In this document: positions 33,971-41,478 of the stretch, piece after piece
How the letters are laid out: every line of letters starts with the position of its first letter
Position numbering within the stretch: the stretch's first letter is position 1
From: Oscillospiraceae bacterium
GTDB lineage: Bacteria; Bacillota; Clostridia; Oscillospirales; Ruminococcaceae
Length of the DNA: 60,046 bases
Assembly (NCBI GenBank): GCA_022508885.1
Contig: JAFLUG010000005.1
Coordinates: 1 to 60,046, forward strand
Direction: 5' to 3'
Translations under genes and position numbers: made by a program
Notes under the pieces: model-generated
Databases searched by the model: none
What the model saw: only the letters and a program-made list of their open reading frames with translations
Told to the model about the DNA's origin: nothing

Positions 33971-35458
33971 TTACACGTCCTTATCAAATTCTGAGAAATC
34001 TATTACGACAAGCGTCCTGTCGTCAAAGCTCGTGCGTTCGTTGTAGTTGTCGAGCCATATTCTCAGACGCTTTTCCGGTGTGTCGCCTATATTTATCCCA
34101 AACGCCTCGAGCGAGTGGCATTTAAGCGAATCGCGCTTATCCCACAGCGCCCTCATGCTTTCGGGAGAACTGTCCGAAAGCAATTGCTTCGCGTATTGCA
34201 GCGCAACGCTCTGCTTGCTCATAGAAACGCTCTTGAATCTTATCGGCGCGGGATCCTCCGCCTGAGAAGCGTCGCCCTTCATGTTGATAACGCCGTTCAG
34301 GCCCAAATCAAGATACAGCCTCTGCATCATCGGCACAGCGGGGAAATAGTCATCCGCAACGCCGTCAGACATAAGCATGATAACGTCCGAAGCGCCCCTG
34401 CTCACGCGCGTTTTCGCGGCAATAGTCGCGTCGGCGGTGTTTTTCGCCGAAAGAAAATCCGTTTCGCTCGAAAACTTTCCGCTGTCCGCTTCGCCCATAA
34501 GCTTTACCGAGTGCTCGCCGTCCTCTTTGCTGTTTACCGCGCAGATACAGCCGTCGCCTATCTGCACGCACACCATAAACCTCTGTTTTGTCCCGCCTAT
34601 GACAAGCGGCACAACGACCGCCGCCAGAAACGTCGTTGACAGATCGGCGAGTATAGGTTTTCTCCCAAGCGCGCTGATATACTTTTCATCGCTTTCGAGC
34701 CTTGAAAGCTCCTCATTCTGCGCTTTAAGAGCCTCTCTCGCGGACTGTTGGACAAGCGACGCGATCTTTCCGCAGGAGCTCATAAACTCCGCCGATTGAA
34801 GATCGGCGCATAGTCCGTCCTTAAGCTTGGGCTCGCCCTTGAACAACTCCGAAAGCTCGCTTTTCAGAAACTCTACCGCGGATTCCGCGCTTACTCTCGA
34901 GCCTATTCTTGAAAGCGGCTTTGAGCCTGCGCCGTCGCAGACTGCCACAGCCGCGAAGTTTTCTCCGTGCGCTGTTTCAAAATAATCGTCACAGTTGGTG
35001 CCGTTATGCTTATGCGCCTTTCCGCGCACCCTCGCTCCGATGATTTTCCCAAACGGCATTTCCGAGAGCTTTTCGTGAAACTCGGTATGCATTTCCGTTC
35101 CGTTGTCGATAATATCCATATACTGCCAGACATTGGCGGTATGCTCCATTACCTGCATATCCGACAGATGCATCGGCGATTCTTTCAGATACGCCGGCGC
35201 TTCTTCCGGAGAATTGCCGCCGTCCTCGGGCTGATCATTACCGTCGGGCATATCGGACACGTTGGGCGAGCCGTTTGCATTTTCATCTGAAGCCTTTGCG
35301 CTGCTATTGTCAGCTTGCTCCGTTTTTTCCTTTTGTGCAATTTTCTGCGCGATCTCTCTGGTATCCTCATCGTCGATCAGAACCGAAAGCTGGGCTTCCG
35401 ATCTGTCAATTACAAGCTCTTCCTCTTCGGAAATATTGCGGGAAAAATCGTTGTCCAT
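33971..35458 (-). CDS. PP2C-family protein phosphatase (Ter triad)
   Basis: 495 residues. About 115 N-terminal residues are acidic and low-complexity. The PP2C domain starts near GARVRGKAHKHNGTNCDDYF and has AAVAVCDGAGSKPLSRIGS, VQIGDGCICAV and IMLMSDGVADDYF, which carry the metal-binding aspartates. It should remove phosphate from Ser/Thr residues, probably in substrates of the adjoining kinase. A GGGAGGA site precedes the ATG; the VWA gene lies 41 bp upstream and the kinase gene starts 1 bp downstream. Confidence 0.88.
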   Translation of the reverse strand: MDNDFSRNISEEEELVIDRSEAQLSVLIDDEDTREIAQKIAQKEKTEQADNSSAKASDENANGSPNVSDMPDGNDQPEDGGNSPEEAPAYLKESPMHLSDMQVMEHTANVWQYMDIIDNGTEMHTEFHEKLSEMPFGKIIGARVRGKAHKHNGTNCDDYFETAHGENFAAVAVCDGAGSKPLSRIGSRVSAESAVEFLKSELSELFKGEPKLKDGLCADLQSAEFMSSCGKIASLVQQSAREALKAQNEELSRLESDEKYISALGRKPILADLSTTFLAAVVVPLVIGGTKQRFMVCVQIGDGCICAVNSKEDGEHSVKLMGEADSGKFSSETDFLSAKNTADATIAAKTRVSRGASDVIMLMSDGVADDYFPAVPMMQRLYLDLGLNGVINMKGDASQAEDPAPIRFKSVSMSKQSVALQYAKQLLSDSSPESMRALWDKRDSLKCHSLEAFGINIGDTPEKRLRIWLDNYNERTSFDDRTLVVIDFSEFDKDV

Positions 35459-35499
35459 TAAAAATCCTCCCGAAAATCAAACGAAAGCGGATAGTTGCC

Positions 35500-36141
35500 T
35501 CAGGGAACAATAACGAATCCCTGAGGAGGCGGAGGAAGCTCGATGGCTTCTCCCGGCTTTGCGTCGATGCTCTTCGACGAGACCTGGATGGAGCTTGATA
35601 CCCACGCGAAAAACTGTGCCATATCTCCCGCCGTAAGATTGTTCATCATAAGCACGTTGTTTGTAATTTTCTTGAGCGCGTTGGCGTTGGCGTTCGCGCC
35701 CGCTCCGCAGGCGATTATGTTGCCTGTCGACACCTGCTTTATCGCGTCGATGCCTTCGTCGAGATTATCTGTCGGCGCGCCGTCCGTCATAAGGAAAACC
35801 AGCGGCTTCCAGTCGCCCTTCTGAGTGTCAGTGGAAGTGCGGACCTCGTTTTTGATACAGTCAGCCAGTACTTTGAGCGCGCCGCCGAGAGCCGTGGCTC
35901 CGCCCGCGCTAAGCTGAGGCTCTTTAAATACCATAAGCTCCGTAAGCGGGCATATCTGCCTCGCAGAGCTGTCAAACGTAATGATCGAGAGATACGCGGT
36001 CTCGAGGGCCTGGGGGTCGCCCTTAAGCTCCGATAAAAGCGTTTTAAGTCCCTGTTTTACGGCTTCAATAGGCTCTCCCGCCATAGAGCCGCTGCAGTCA
36101 AGAAGCAGATATACGGGAAGCCGTCTTATATAGTCAGACAT
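35500..36141 (-). CDS. terY: TerY-like von Willebrand factor A domain protein
   Basis: 213 residues, a single VWA domain. The MIDAS site is complete: DCSGSMAGEP (Asp15, Ser17, Ser19), GGATALGGAL (Thr), and FLMTDGAPTD (Asp). No signal peptide, so cytoplasmic. TerY-like proteins are found with a PP2C phosphatase and a kinase as a three-gene phosphorylation unit within Ter systems. First gene of the operon, behind a GGAGGA site and the promoter at 36225-36253. Confidence 0.92.
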   Translation of the reverse strand: MSDYIRRLPVYLLLDCSGSMAGEPIEAVKQGLKTLLSELKGDPQALETAYLSIITFDSSARQICPLTELMVFKEPQLSAGGATALGGALKVLADCIKNEVRTSTDTQKGDWKPLVFLMTDGAPTDNLDEGIDAIKQVSTGNIIACGAGANANANALKKITNNVLMMNNLTAGDMAQFFAWVSSSIQVSSKSIDAKPGEAIELPPPPQGFVIVP

Positions 36142-36224
36142 TTTGATTCATTCCTCCATCAAAGATCCTCGGCAGGCTGTGTAAGTGTAAAAAAGCAAAA
36201 AAACACCCGCCGGCACACATCTAT

Positions 36225-36253
36225 ATTATAACTCAAAATAATAAACCTGTCAA
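36225..36253 (-). promoter_or_regulatory. Sigma-A promoter of the Ter operon
   Basis: Minus strand: TTGACA (36248-36253), 17-bp spacer, TATAAT (36225-36230), a perfect consensus. It is the only good promoter seen for the eight-gene operon. The leader is about 75 nt and holds T-rich runs. Confidence 0.86.
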
Positions 36254-36264
36254 TAGTTTTGACA
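36248..36264. promoter_or_regulatory. Candidate operator: TGTCAA-N5-TTGACA
   Basis: A perfect 6-bp inverted repeat with a 5-bp spacer. Its left half is the -35 box of the Ter promoter, so a bound dimer would block RNA polymerase. The cognate regulator is unknown. Confidence 0.5.
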
Positions 36265-36392
36265 AATTTTTACCCGTCAGTCAGCTTGTAAAAGGCGAGC
36301 CGCCTTTGGCTGTCTGTCTCATATGTGAAACGTTTTCAAAGGTTGTTGCTCGGATTGTGCGATGCTTATTGCCATACGTTCCTTTAAAGGGG

Positions 36393-36421
36393 TTGATTTT
36401 TCGCTTGATTTGTGATATAAT
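36393..36421 (+). promoter_or_regulatory. Promoter of gtrA
   Basis: TTGATT (36393-36398), 17-bp spacer, TATAAT (36416-36421), 40 bp before the ATG. Confidence 0.8.
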
Positions 36422-36461
36422 ATCCTATTATTTGCTCTTGGACTTTTAGGAAGTGAATTTT

Positions 36462-37004
36462 ATGCAGCGTTTCAAAGAGATCTTTTTCCTGATGAAAACG
36501 AAAGACGGAAGGCGGGAGCTTTTCGGAAAATACCGCGAGATAATTATGTACCTGATTTTCGGAATTGCGACAACGATTGTTTCGATTTTAAGCTATGCCG
36601 TTTTCCGAATGGTCTTTCCAAATGCCGGAAGCGTTCCCAATCGGCTTAAGTGGATATTTACGCTCACCTCGCGGTTTGGTATTGAAAGCGGGACCGTTTT
36701 GCCGAATATTCTGTCTTGGATGATCGCAAGCACATTTGCGTTTGTTACAAACAGGCTTATTGTGTTCGGAAGCGAAAGTAAAACCCCCACAAAAATTATA
36801 CTCGAAGCGCTAAGATTTTACGCCTCGAGAATTTCGACCTTGTTTGTCGACATCGTTCTGATGTTTCTGCTCGTCGATCTTACGGGATTTCACGCTGTAT
36901 GGTATGAGATTTTCGCGAAGATCTTCACCAATATAATTGTAATTATTTTGAACTATATTTTCAGCAAAATATTCGTGTTTAGAAAAACAAAAAAATCCGA
37001 ATAA
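36462..37004 (+). CDS. GtrA family membrane protein
   Basis: 180 residues, with four hydrophobic helices: IIMYLIFGIATTIVSILSYA, a second around LPNILSWMIASTFAFVTN, a third around STLFVDIVLMFLLVD, and a last around NIIVIILNYIFSKIFVF. The NRLIVF and SKIFVFR segments match the GtrA family, whose members help move undecaprenyl-linked sugars or polyprenols in the membrane. Start ATG 36462 lies 8 nt behind AGGAAG; a GTG at 36453 is less likely. It stands alone, with promoter 36393-36421 and terminator 37043-37077. Confidence 0.88.
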   Translation: MQRFKEIFFLMKTKDGRRELFGKYREIIMYLIFGIATTIVSILSYAVFRMVFPNAGSVPNRLKWIFTLTSRFGIESGTVLPNILSWMIASTFAFVTNRLIVFGSESKTPTKIILEALRFYASRISTLFVDIVLMFLLVDLTGFHAVWYEIFAKIFTNIIVIILNYIFSKIFVFRKTKKSE

Positions 37005-37042
37005 ATTTTAAAAAAAATTCAACTCTGAATTTAATATTATTC

Positions 37043-37077
37043 ATCGCCTTTTTCTTGTCGGAAAAGGCGATTTTTAT
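37043..37077 (+). terminator. Terminator of gtrA
   Basis: ATCGCCTTTT pairs with AAAAGGCGAT (10 bp), followed by TTTTATTT. Confidence 0.88.
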
Positions 37078-37325
37078 TTCCTTAATTATGCCCGTAAAAT
37101 CTTATTATAATAAGCTGTCTGCGGTTAAAAAATTATATAAGAAAATTATGCCTGATTCATTTATGAAAACAGATAAAAAATTGCGTAAATAAATACGCAA
37201 AAATTATTAAAAAAATACTCGAAAATTATCGAAAAAACACGCGGATTTAAATATGCGTTTCCGCATAAGTTTTTGACCTTCGGCTCATAATAGAATTATC
37301 CAAAATTTTCAAGCGAGGTGTTTTT
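37078..37325. other. AT-rich region upstream of clpC
   Basis: Very AT-rich non-coding DNA; with the gtrA terminator it makes a 321-bp gap. Small hairpins are seen: TGCGTA/TACGCA around 37174-37191 and TATGCG/CGCATA around 37252-37267. A single TTTGACC half-site (37272-37278) is reminiscent of CtsR, but no second half is present. No convincing sigma-A promoter. Confidence 0.4.
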
Positions 37326-39626
37326 ATGGGAAATTCGGAGATACCCGCGTTTTCTGCGGAGGCGGCGGGCGCTCTTGCGAGCGCTATTGCCATTGCGGGA
37401 CAGATGGGTCATAAATATGTCGGAAGCGAGCATTTGCTGTGCGCGCTGGCGAAAAATCCGGAAAGCGCGGCAGGCGTGGCATTGGCGCGTGAGGGCGTTC
37501 AGTTTCGCTCGCTTATCATGGAGCTAAAAGAACGGGCGGGCTTTTCTCAGGCGGCTCAGCTTTGCGAAAAGGATTTTTCGCCGCGCCTGAAAAAGCTGCT
37601 TTCCTTGGCGCGGAGCAGCGCCTCATCGAGAGGCGACGGCTTTGTCGGAACAGAGCATATTTTGTTGGCTATGCTTTCAGACCGCGACTGCGCGGCGTAT
37701 TCTATCCTGTCCGAGCAGGGGATAAAGCTTGCCGCGGAATCAAACGTGAAAAAATACGAACCGCCCTGCTTCGACCCGCAGGACAGCAAAACCAAAAAAT
37801 CCGACAGGAAAGCGGATTTTCCCGCGCTTAATAAGTACGCGACCGAGCTTACCGCGCTCGCAAAGGACGGAAAGCTCGATCCTGTTGTCGAGCGGGACGC
37901 GGAGATAGAGCGCCTTGTGCAGATATTGCTTAGGCGAAGCAAAAACAACCCCTGTCTTATCGGCGAGGCGGGCGTCGGAAAAACCGCCGTTGTAGAGGGC
38001 TTCGCGCAGAGGATAGTGGCGGGGAGCGTTCCGGACGAGCTTCTGGAAAAACGGGTTTTTGCTCTCGATTTGGCATCCTGCCTTTCGGGGGCGAAATACC
38101 GCGGAGATTTCGAGGAGCGCCTGAAGAGCGTGCTTGACGAGGCGGCAGGGAATTCGAACATTATTCTTTTTATCGACGAGATACACATGATAGTCGGTAC
38201 GGGAGCCGCCGAAGGCGCGATCGACGCGGCGAGCATATTGAAGCCTCAGCTTGCCCGGGGCAAGATAACGCTTATAGGAGCGACCACTACCGACGAATAC
38301 CGTAGGTTTATCGAAAAGGACAGCGCGCTTGAACGGCGTTTTCAGCCGGTCAATGTAGAACAACCCGACGAGCGTCAGGCACTGCGGATTTTAAACGGAC
38401 TAAGACCCCGCTTTGAGGAACACCACCGCGCGATAATAACCGACCGCGCCGTAGAGGCTGCAGTAAGGCTTTCCGAGCGTTTTATAAACGACCGAAAACT
38501 GCCCGATAAGGCCATAGACCTGCTTGACGAGGCGGCGGCGTCCGCGAGGACACACAGGCAAAGCGAAAAAACCACGCTTTTCCGTGCTGTAAAAGAGCAG
38601 ATAAGGCGTGAGCGCGTGGTCGTAGACGAAAGCGACGTCGCGCGCGCGGCGTCGATGATAACGGGAATACCGGCTGAGAAGCTGGGCGTTGATGAGAGCG
38701 AAAAGCTGCAGAATCTTGAGAGTATGCTGTCCGAAAGGGTAATAGGACAGGAGCGCGCCGTGTCGCTTGCCGCAAAGGCGATCCGCCGCGGAAGAGCGGG
38801 GCTTTGCGACCCCAACCGCCCGATAGGCTCGTTTTTCTTTCTCGGTCAGACGGGAGTAGGAAAGACAGAGCTGTGCAAGGCGCTTGCCGAAGCGGTCTTC
38901 GGCGACGGAAAAAGGCTTCTGAGGTTTGATATGTCTGAGTTTGCCGAGCGACATTCGGTGTCAAAGCTTATCGGTTCTCCTCCCGGCTACGCCGGCTGCG
39001 AGCAGGAGGGAAGACTGATAAAGGAAGTGCGCTCAAATCCCTACTCCGTGGTGTTGTTTGACGAGGCGGAAAAAGCCCATCCCGATGTGCTCAATGTCCT
39101 TCTTCAGATACTTGAGGACGGAAAGCTCACCTCAGCCGACGGCAGAAGCGCGGATTTTACAAACACGATAGTCATTCTGACGGGAAACGCCGGCGCGGAA
39201 GAGCTTGGGCGAAAAACGATGGGCTTCGGGAAAAATTCTTCATCTGAAAGCGCCGATGTGATAAAGGCGCTCAAAAAGCAGTTCCGACCGGAATTGCTCA
39301 ACAGAATTGATAATATCATTGTGTTTGAAAAACTGACGTCGGAAAATATGGAAAAGATCTGCCGGAAGCTGCTGAAAGGAGTTTCACAGAGAGCGGAGCT
39401 CTGCGGGATAGAGCTGTCGTTTGATGAAAGCGCGGTAAAGGCGCTTTGCCGAAGCTCTCTCGACGAGGATATGGGCGCAAGGCCTCTCCGGCGTGAGATA
39501 ACCGCGAAAATAGAGGATATGCTCGGCGGAAAAATAATCTCAGGAGAGATACCCGAAAAATCGCGCGCCGAAATCTTCGCGCAGGGCGAGGATTTCGGCG
39601 TGAGGATACTTGCTGAAAGTCTTTAA
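37326..39626 (+). CDS. clpC: ClpC-type AAA+ unfoldase
   Basis: 766 residues, slightly shorter than Bacillus ClpC (about 810). Two Clp-N repeats (KYVGSEHLLCAL and FVGTEHILLAML), AAA-1 with GEAGVGKTAVVEG and IILFIDEIHMIVG, a short middle segment, and AAA-2 with GQTGVGKTELCKALAEA and SVVLFDEAEKAHPDV, ending in a GARPLRR arginine-sensor region. KTMGFG sits where ClpC/ClpA carry the (V/I/L)GF loop that docks ClpP, so it should deliver substrates to ClpP rather than act like ClpB. The ATG follows a GCGAGGTG site. Its stop abuts that of spoIVB with no gap. Confidence 0.9.
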   Translation: MGNSEIPAFSAEAAGALASAIAIAGQMGHKYVGSEHLLCALAKNPESAAGVALAREGVQFRSLIMELKERAGFSQAAQLCEKDFSPRLKKLLSLARSSASSRGDGFVGTEHILLAMLSDRDCAAYSILSEQGIKLAAESNVKKYEPPCFDPQDSKTKKSDRKADFPALNKYATELTALAKDGKLDPVVERDAEIERLVQILLRRSKNNPCLIGEAGVGKTAVVEGFAQRIVAGSVPDELLEKRVFALDLASCLSGAKYRGDFEERLKSVLDEAAGNSNIILFIDEIHMIVGTGAAEGAIDAASILKPQLARGKITLIGATTTDEYRRFIEKDSALERRFQPVNVEQPDERQALRILNGLRPRFEEHHRAIITDRAVEAAVRLSERFINDRKLPDKAIDLLDEAAASARTHRQSEKTTLFRAVKEQIRRERVVVDESDVARAASMITGIPAEKLGVDESEKLQNLESMLSERVIGQERAVSLAAKAIRRGRAGLCDPNRPIGSFFFLGQTGVGKTELCKALAEAVFGDGKRLLRFDMSEFAERHSVSKLIGSPPGYAGCEQEGRLIKEVRSNPYSVVLFDEAEKAHPDVLNVLLQILEDGKLTSADGRSADFTNTIVILTGNAGAEELGRKTMGFGKNSSSESADVIKALKKQFRPELLNRIDNIIVFEKLTSENMEKICRKLLKGVSQRAELCGIELSFDESAVKALCRSSLDEDMGARPLRREITAKIEDMLGGKIISGEIPEKSRAEIFAQGEDFGVRILAESL

Positions 39627-40763
39627 TTATTCAAAAATCTCCGAAAGCATATTTTCCGCGAAAATAGCGTAGCCGCGCGTCGGGTCGTTTACAAGAACGT
39701 GTGTTACGGCGCCCGCGAATTTGCCGTCCTGAATTATAGGAGAGCCGCTCATTCCGCGGACTATCCCGCCGGTTTGCTCAAGCAATTCGGGGTCTGTTAT
39801 CCTGATTATCATACTCTTCGGACCGTCCAGATCAAGAAGGTTTATGCGCTCGATCTCAATTTCATATTGCTTTGCGCAGCCCCCGTCGATCGTTGTAAGC
39901 ACCTTTGCCGGACCCGTTTTGACCTCCTGCCTGAACGCCGCCGGGTAGGCCTCTCCGGATATTTCTCCGCAGAATTCCCCGAAGATGCCCGCCTCGGTGT
40001 TCAGGTTTATTTTTCCGGTCTCACTTTCGGGAAATATCAGTCCGCAAAGCTCTCCGGCAGTTCCGCTGATTCCTTTTACAACGCTGTAAATTTCGGCTTT
40101 GGTTATCTCTCCGCTTAAAAGCGGAACGGTTTCGCCTGTTGAAACATCGCTTACAGAATGCCCGAGTCCCCCGAAGGTACAGCTCTGAGGCTCTACAAAT
40201 GTCAGCGTTCCGACGCCTGCCGCGCTGTCGCGGACGAAAATTCCCATTTTAAGCCCGTCTTCTTCACGTTTGGGCGAAAACGTAAAGCTCATTTCACGTT
40301 CCGCCCGTTCTATAACGACGCATGTTTCCTCGGCATTAAGCTGTACCGCCTGTGAAATATCGCTGTTTGTACGGACAGTCTCTCCGTTTACGGTTTTGAT
40401 AACGTCGCCTTCCTTTATTCCCGCAGATCTCGCGGGCGACTGATCGGCGGTTTTGACTACCATGACTCCGTCGGATTTTATCTTTATTCCAAACGGCGTT
40501 CCGTACAAAACGACCGATCGTCTCTGTTTTTCCACAACCTGCGCGGTTTTTATGGGGATATCCGCGAGATAATAAGCATAGCCGTCGGGCGTTTCACGAA
40601 GCGTTGTTCCCGAAAATCCGCATTCGTACAGCGGACTGTCCGGAGAAGAATTTATAACGCACGGAAGCGCCTCGCGGTAGATGCCGAACGACACCGCCGC
40701 GCATAACAGCAAAGCGGCGAATGCCCCCGAAAATATTTTAGTATAAATGTTTTTAATTTCCAT
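39627..40763 (-). CDS. spoIVB: SpoIVB peptidase (stage IV sporulation protein B)
   Basis: 378 residues. One N-terminal membrane segment (FAALLLCAAVSFGIY), a PDZ domain (VVKTADQSPARSAGIKEGDVI) and an S55 serine-protease domain: FGGLGHSVSD has the catalytic His, GMSGSPIIQDGK the catalytic Ser, and TRGYAIFAENML the typical end. In Bacillus, SpoIVB is made in the forespore and cleaves SpoIVFA to activate sigma-K processing in the mother cell. Its presence supports an endospore-forming lineage. No sigma-A promoter was seen upstream, in line with forespore control; I could not assign a sigma-F or sigma-G site. Confidence 0.93.
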   Translation of the reverse strand: MEIKNIYTKIFSGAFAALLLCAAVSFGIYREALPCVINSSPDSPLYECGFSGTTLRETPDGYAYYLADIPIKTAQVVEKQRRSVVLYGTPFGIKIKSDGVMVVKTADQSPARSAGIKEGDVIKTVNGETVRTNSDISQAVQLNAEETCVVIERAEREMSFTFSPKREEDGLKMGIFVRDSAAGVGTLTFVEPQSCTFGGLGHSVSDVSTGETVPLLSGEITKAEIYSVVKGISGTAGELCGLIFPESETGKINLNTEAGIFGEFCGEISGEAYPAAFRQEVKTGPAKVLTTIDGGCAKQYEIEIERINLLDLDGPKSMIIRITDPELLEQTGGIVRGMSGSPIIQDGKFAGAVTHVLVNDPTRGYAIFAENMLSEIFE

Positions 40764-40838
40764 AATTGTTCACTTAACCTACTTAACCAGAATTATCTGC
40801 TCACAACTTGGTCAGATATATACTTATACACTCATATA

Positions 40839-40962
40839 CCGATACCCGTTTATCCCGATGTCTGATATTGGGGATAAACGAATATCGGTACAATAAAGGC
40901 TTTTTATGCCTTCGGTGTCTGAATTTTTCTGAAAGATCGGCGCGCGAAATTCAACTCGCGCC
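40839..40962. repeat. Cluster of three inverted repeats
   Basis: First: 40839-40856 with 40871-40888 pair at 16 of 18 positions around 14 nt. Second: AAGGC (40896-40900) with GCCTT (40908-40912). Third: GGCGCG (40939-40944) with CGCGCC (40957-40962). None lies after a gene end, so they are not terminators of annotated genes. Confidence 0.75.
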
Positions 40963-41090
40963 GCCGAATATATATTTCGCCAAACCACCGTCAATATCAA
41001 AGGAAAATACAAACGGATAAAACAACTTATGCCGATTTTTCAGGAAACCAAATTTTTTGCTCGGCTGTTATGCGATGGCATAAAATGTAC

Positions 41091-41119
41091 TTGACTTTTT
41101 TTGGAAAATGAGGTATAAT
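41091..41119 (+). promoter_or_regulatory. Sigma-A promoter far upstream of rnjA
   Basis: TTGACT (41091-41096), 17-bp spacer, TATAAT (41114-41119). The start would be about 350 nt before the rnjA ATG, implying a long leader or a separate small RNA. Confidence 0.8.
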
Positions 41120-41478
41120 GATAAAGTATATTTTTGGAATTATGGGCGAATGCCCTTTTTATATCTTTACTGAAATTTGAAAATTCGGTCACTTTCAGAG
41201 CTGATTTTTGAAACAAAGTTCAGTAAAATCAATATTATTTTTTTCCTGAAACCCATATATCTATAAGCCGCGAAACACTTTTTTCCTTATGTAAATTATG
41301 CCTTTCTTTTTTCCAACAAGAGCGTGTTTGCGTTATCCGAAAAGAGCGGTGATGTGAACAGGCTCTGAAATTCGCGGTTACATAATTGTGCGCGTTTTTA
41401 TTTTCTGCGCATATTGCGAACAATCGGGTTTTCGGCGTTTGCGGGGCCTTCGGAGGGCTCTGCGGGAAAGGAATTTTT

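Larger units (their letters stand above)
36142..36452. other. Divergent Ter operon / gtrA control region
   Basis: 311 bp without genes. It holds the minus-strand Ter promoter (36225-36253) with an overlapping inverted repeat, a nested stem-loop (36278-36316: CAGTCAGC/GCTGTCTG outside, AAAGGCG/CGCCTTT inside) and the gtrA promoter (36393-36421). A cre-like sequence at 36324-36338 has one base missing from perfect symmetry. Confidence 0.65.
40764..41478. other. 715-bp structured spoIVB/rnjA divergent gap
   Basis: No gene is supported. It contains a run of three stem-loops (40839-40962), a strong plus-strand promoter (41091-41119), a small GGGC/GCCC hairpin with a T5 tail (41142-41158 region), and an inverted repeat with alternative pairings (41166-41227) in the presumed rnjA leader. 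Confidence 0.7.

Noticed and set aside
36324-36338. CcpA cre site upstream of gtrA
   Set aside because: It is one base short of the symmetrical consensus and differs in the left half.
37272-37278. CtsR operator upstream of clpC
   Set aside because: Only a single TTTGACC half-site is present; CtsR needs a tandem heptad pair.
37556-38236. 226-residue minus-strand ORF within clpC
   Set aside because: Ser/Arg-rich antisense shadow of an AAA+ domain; no independent support.
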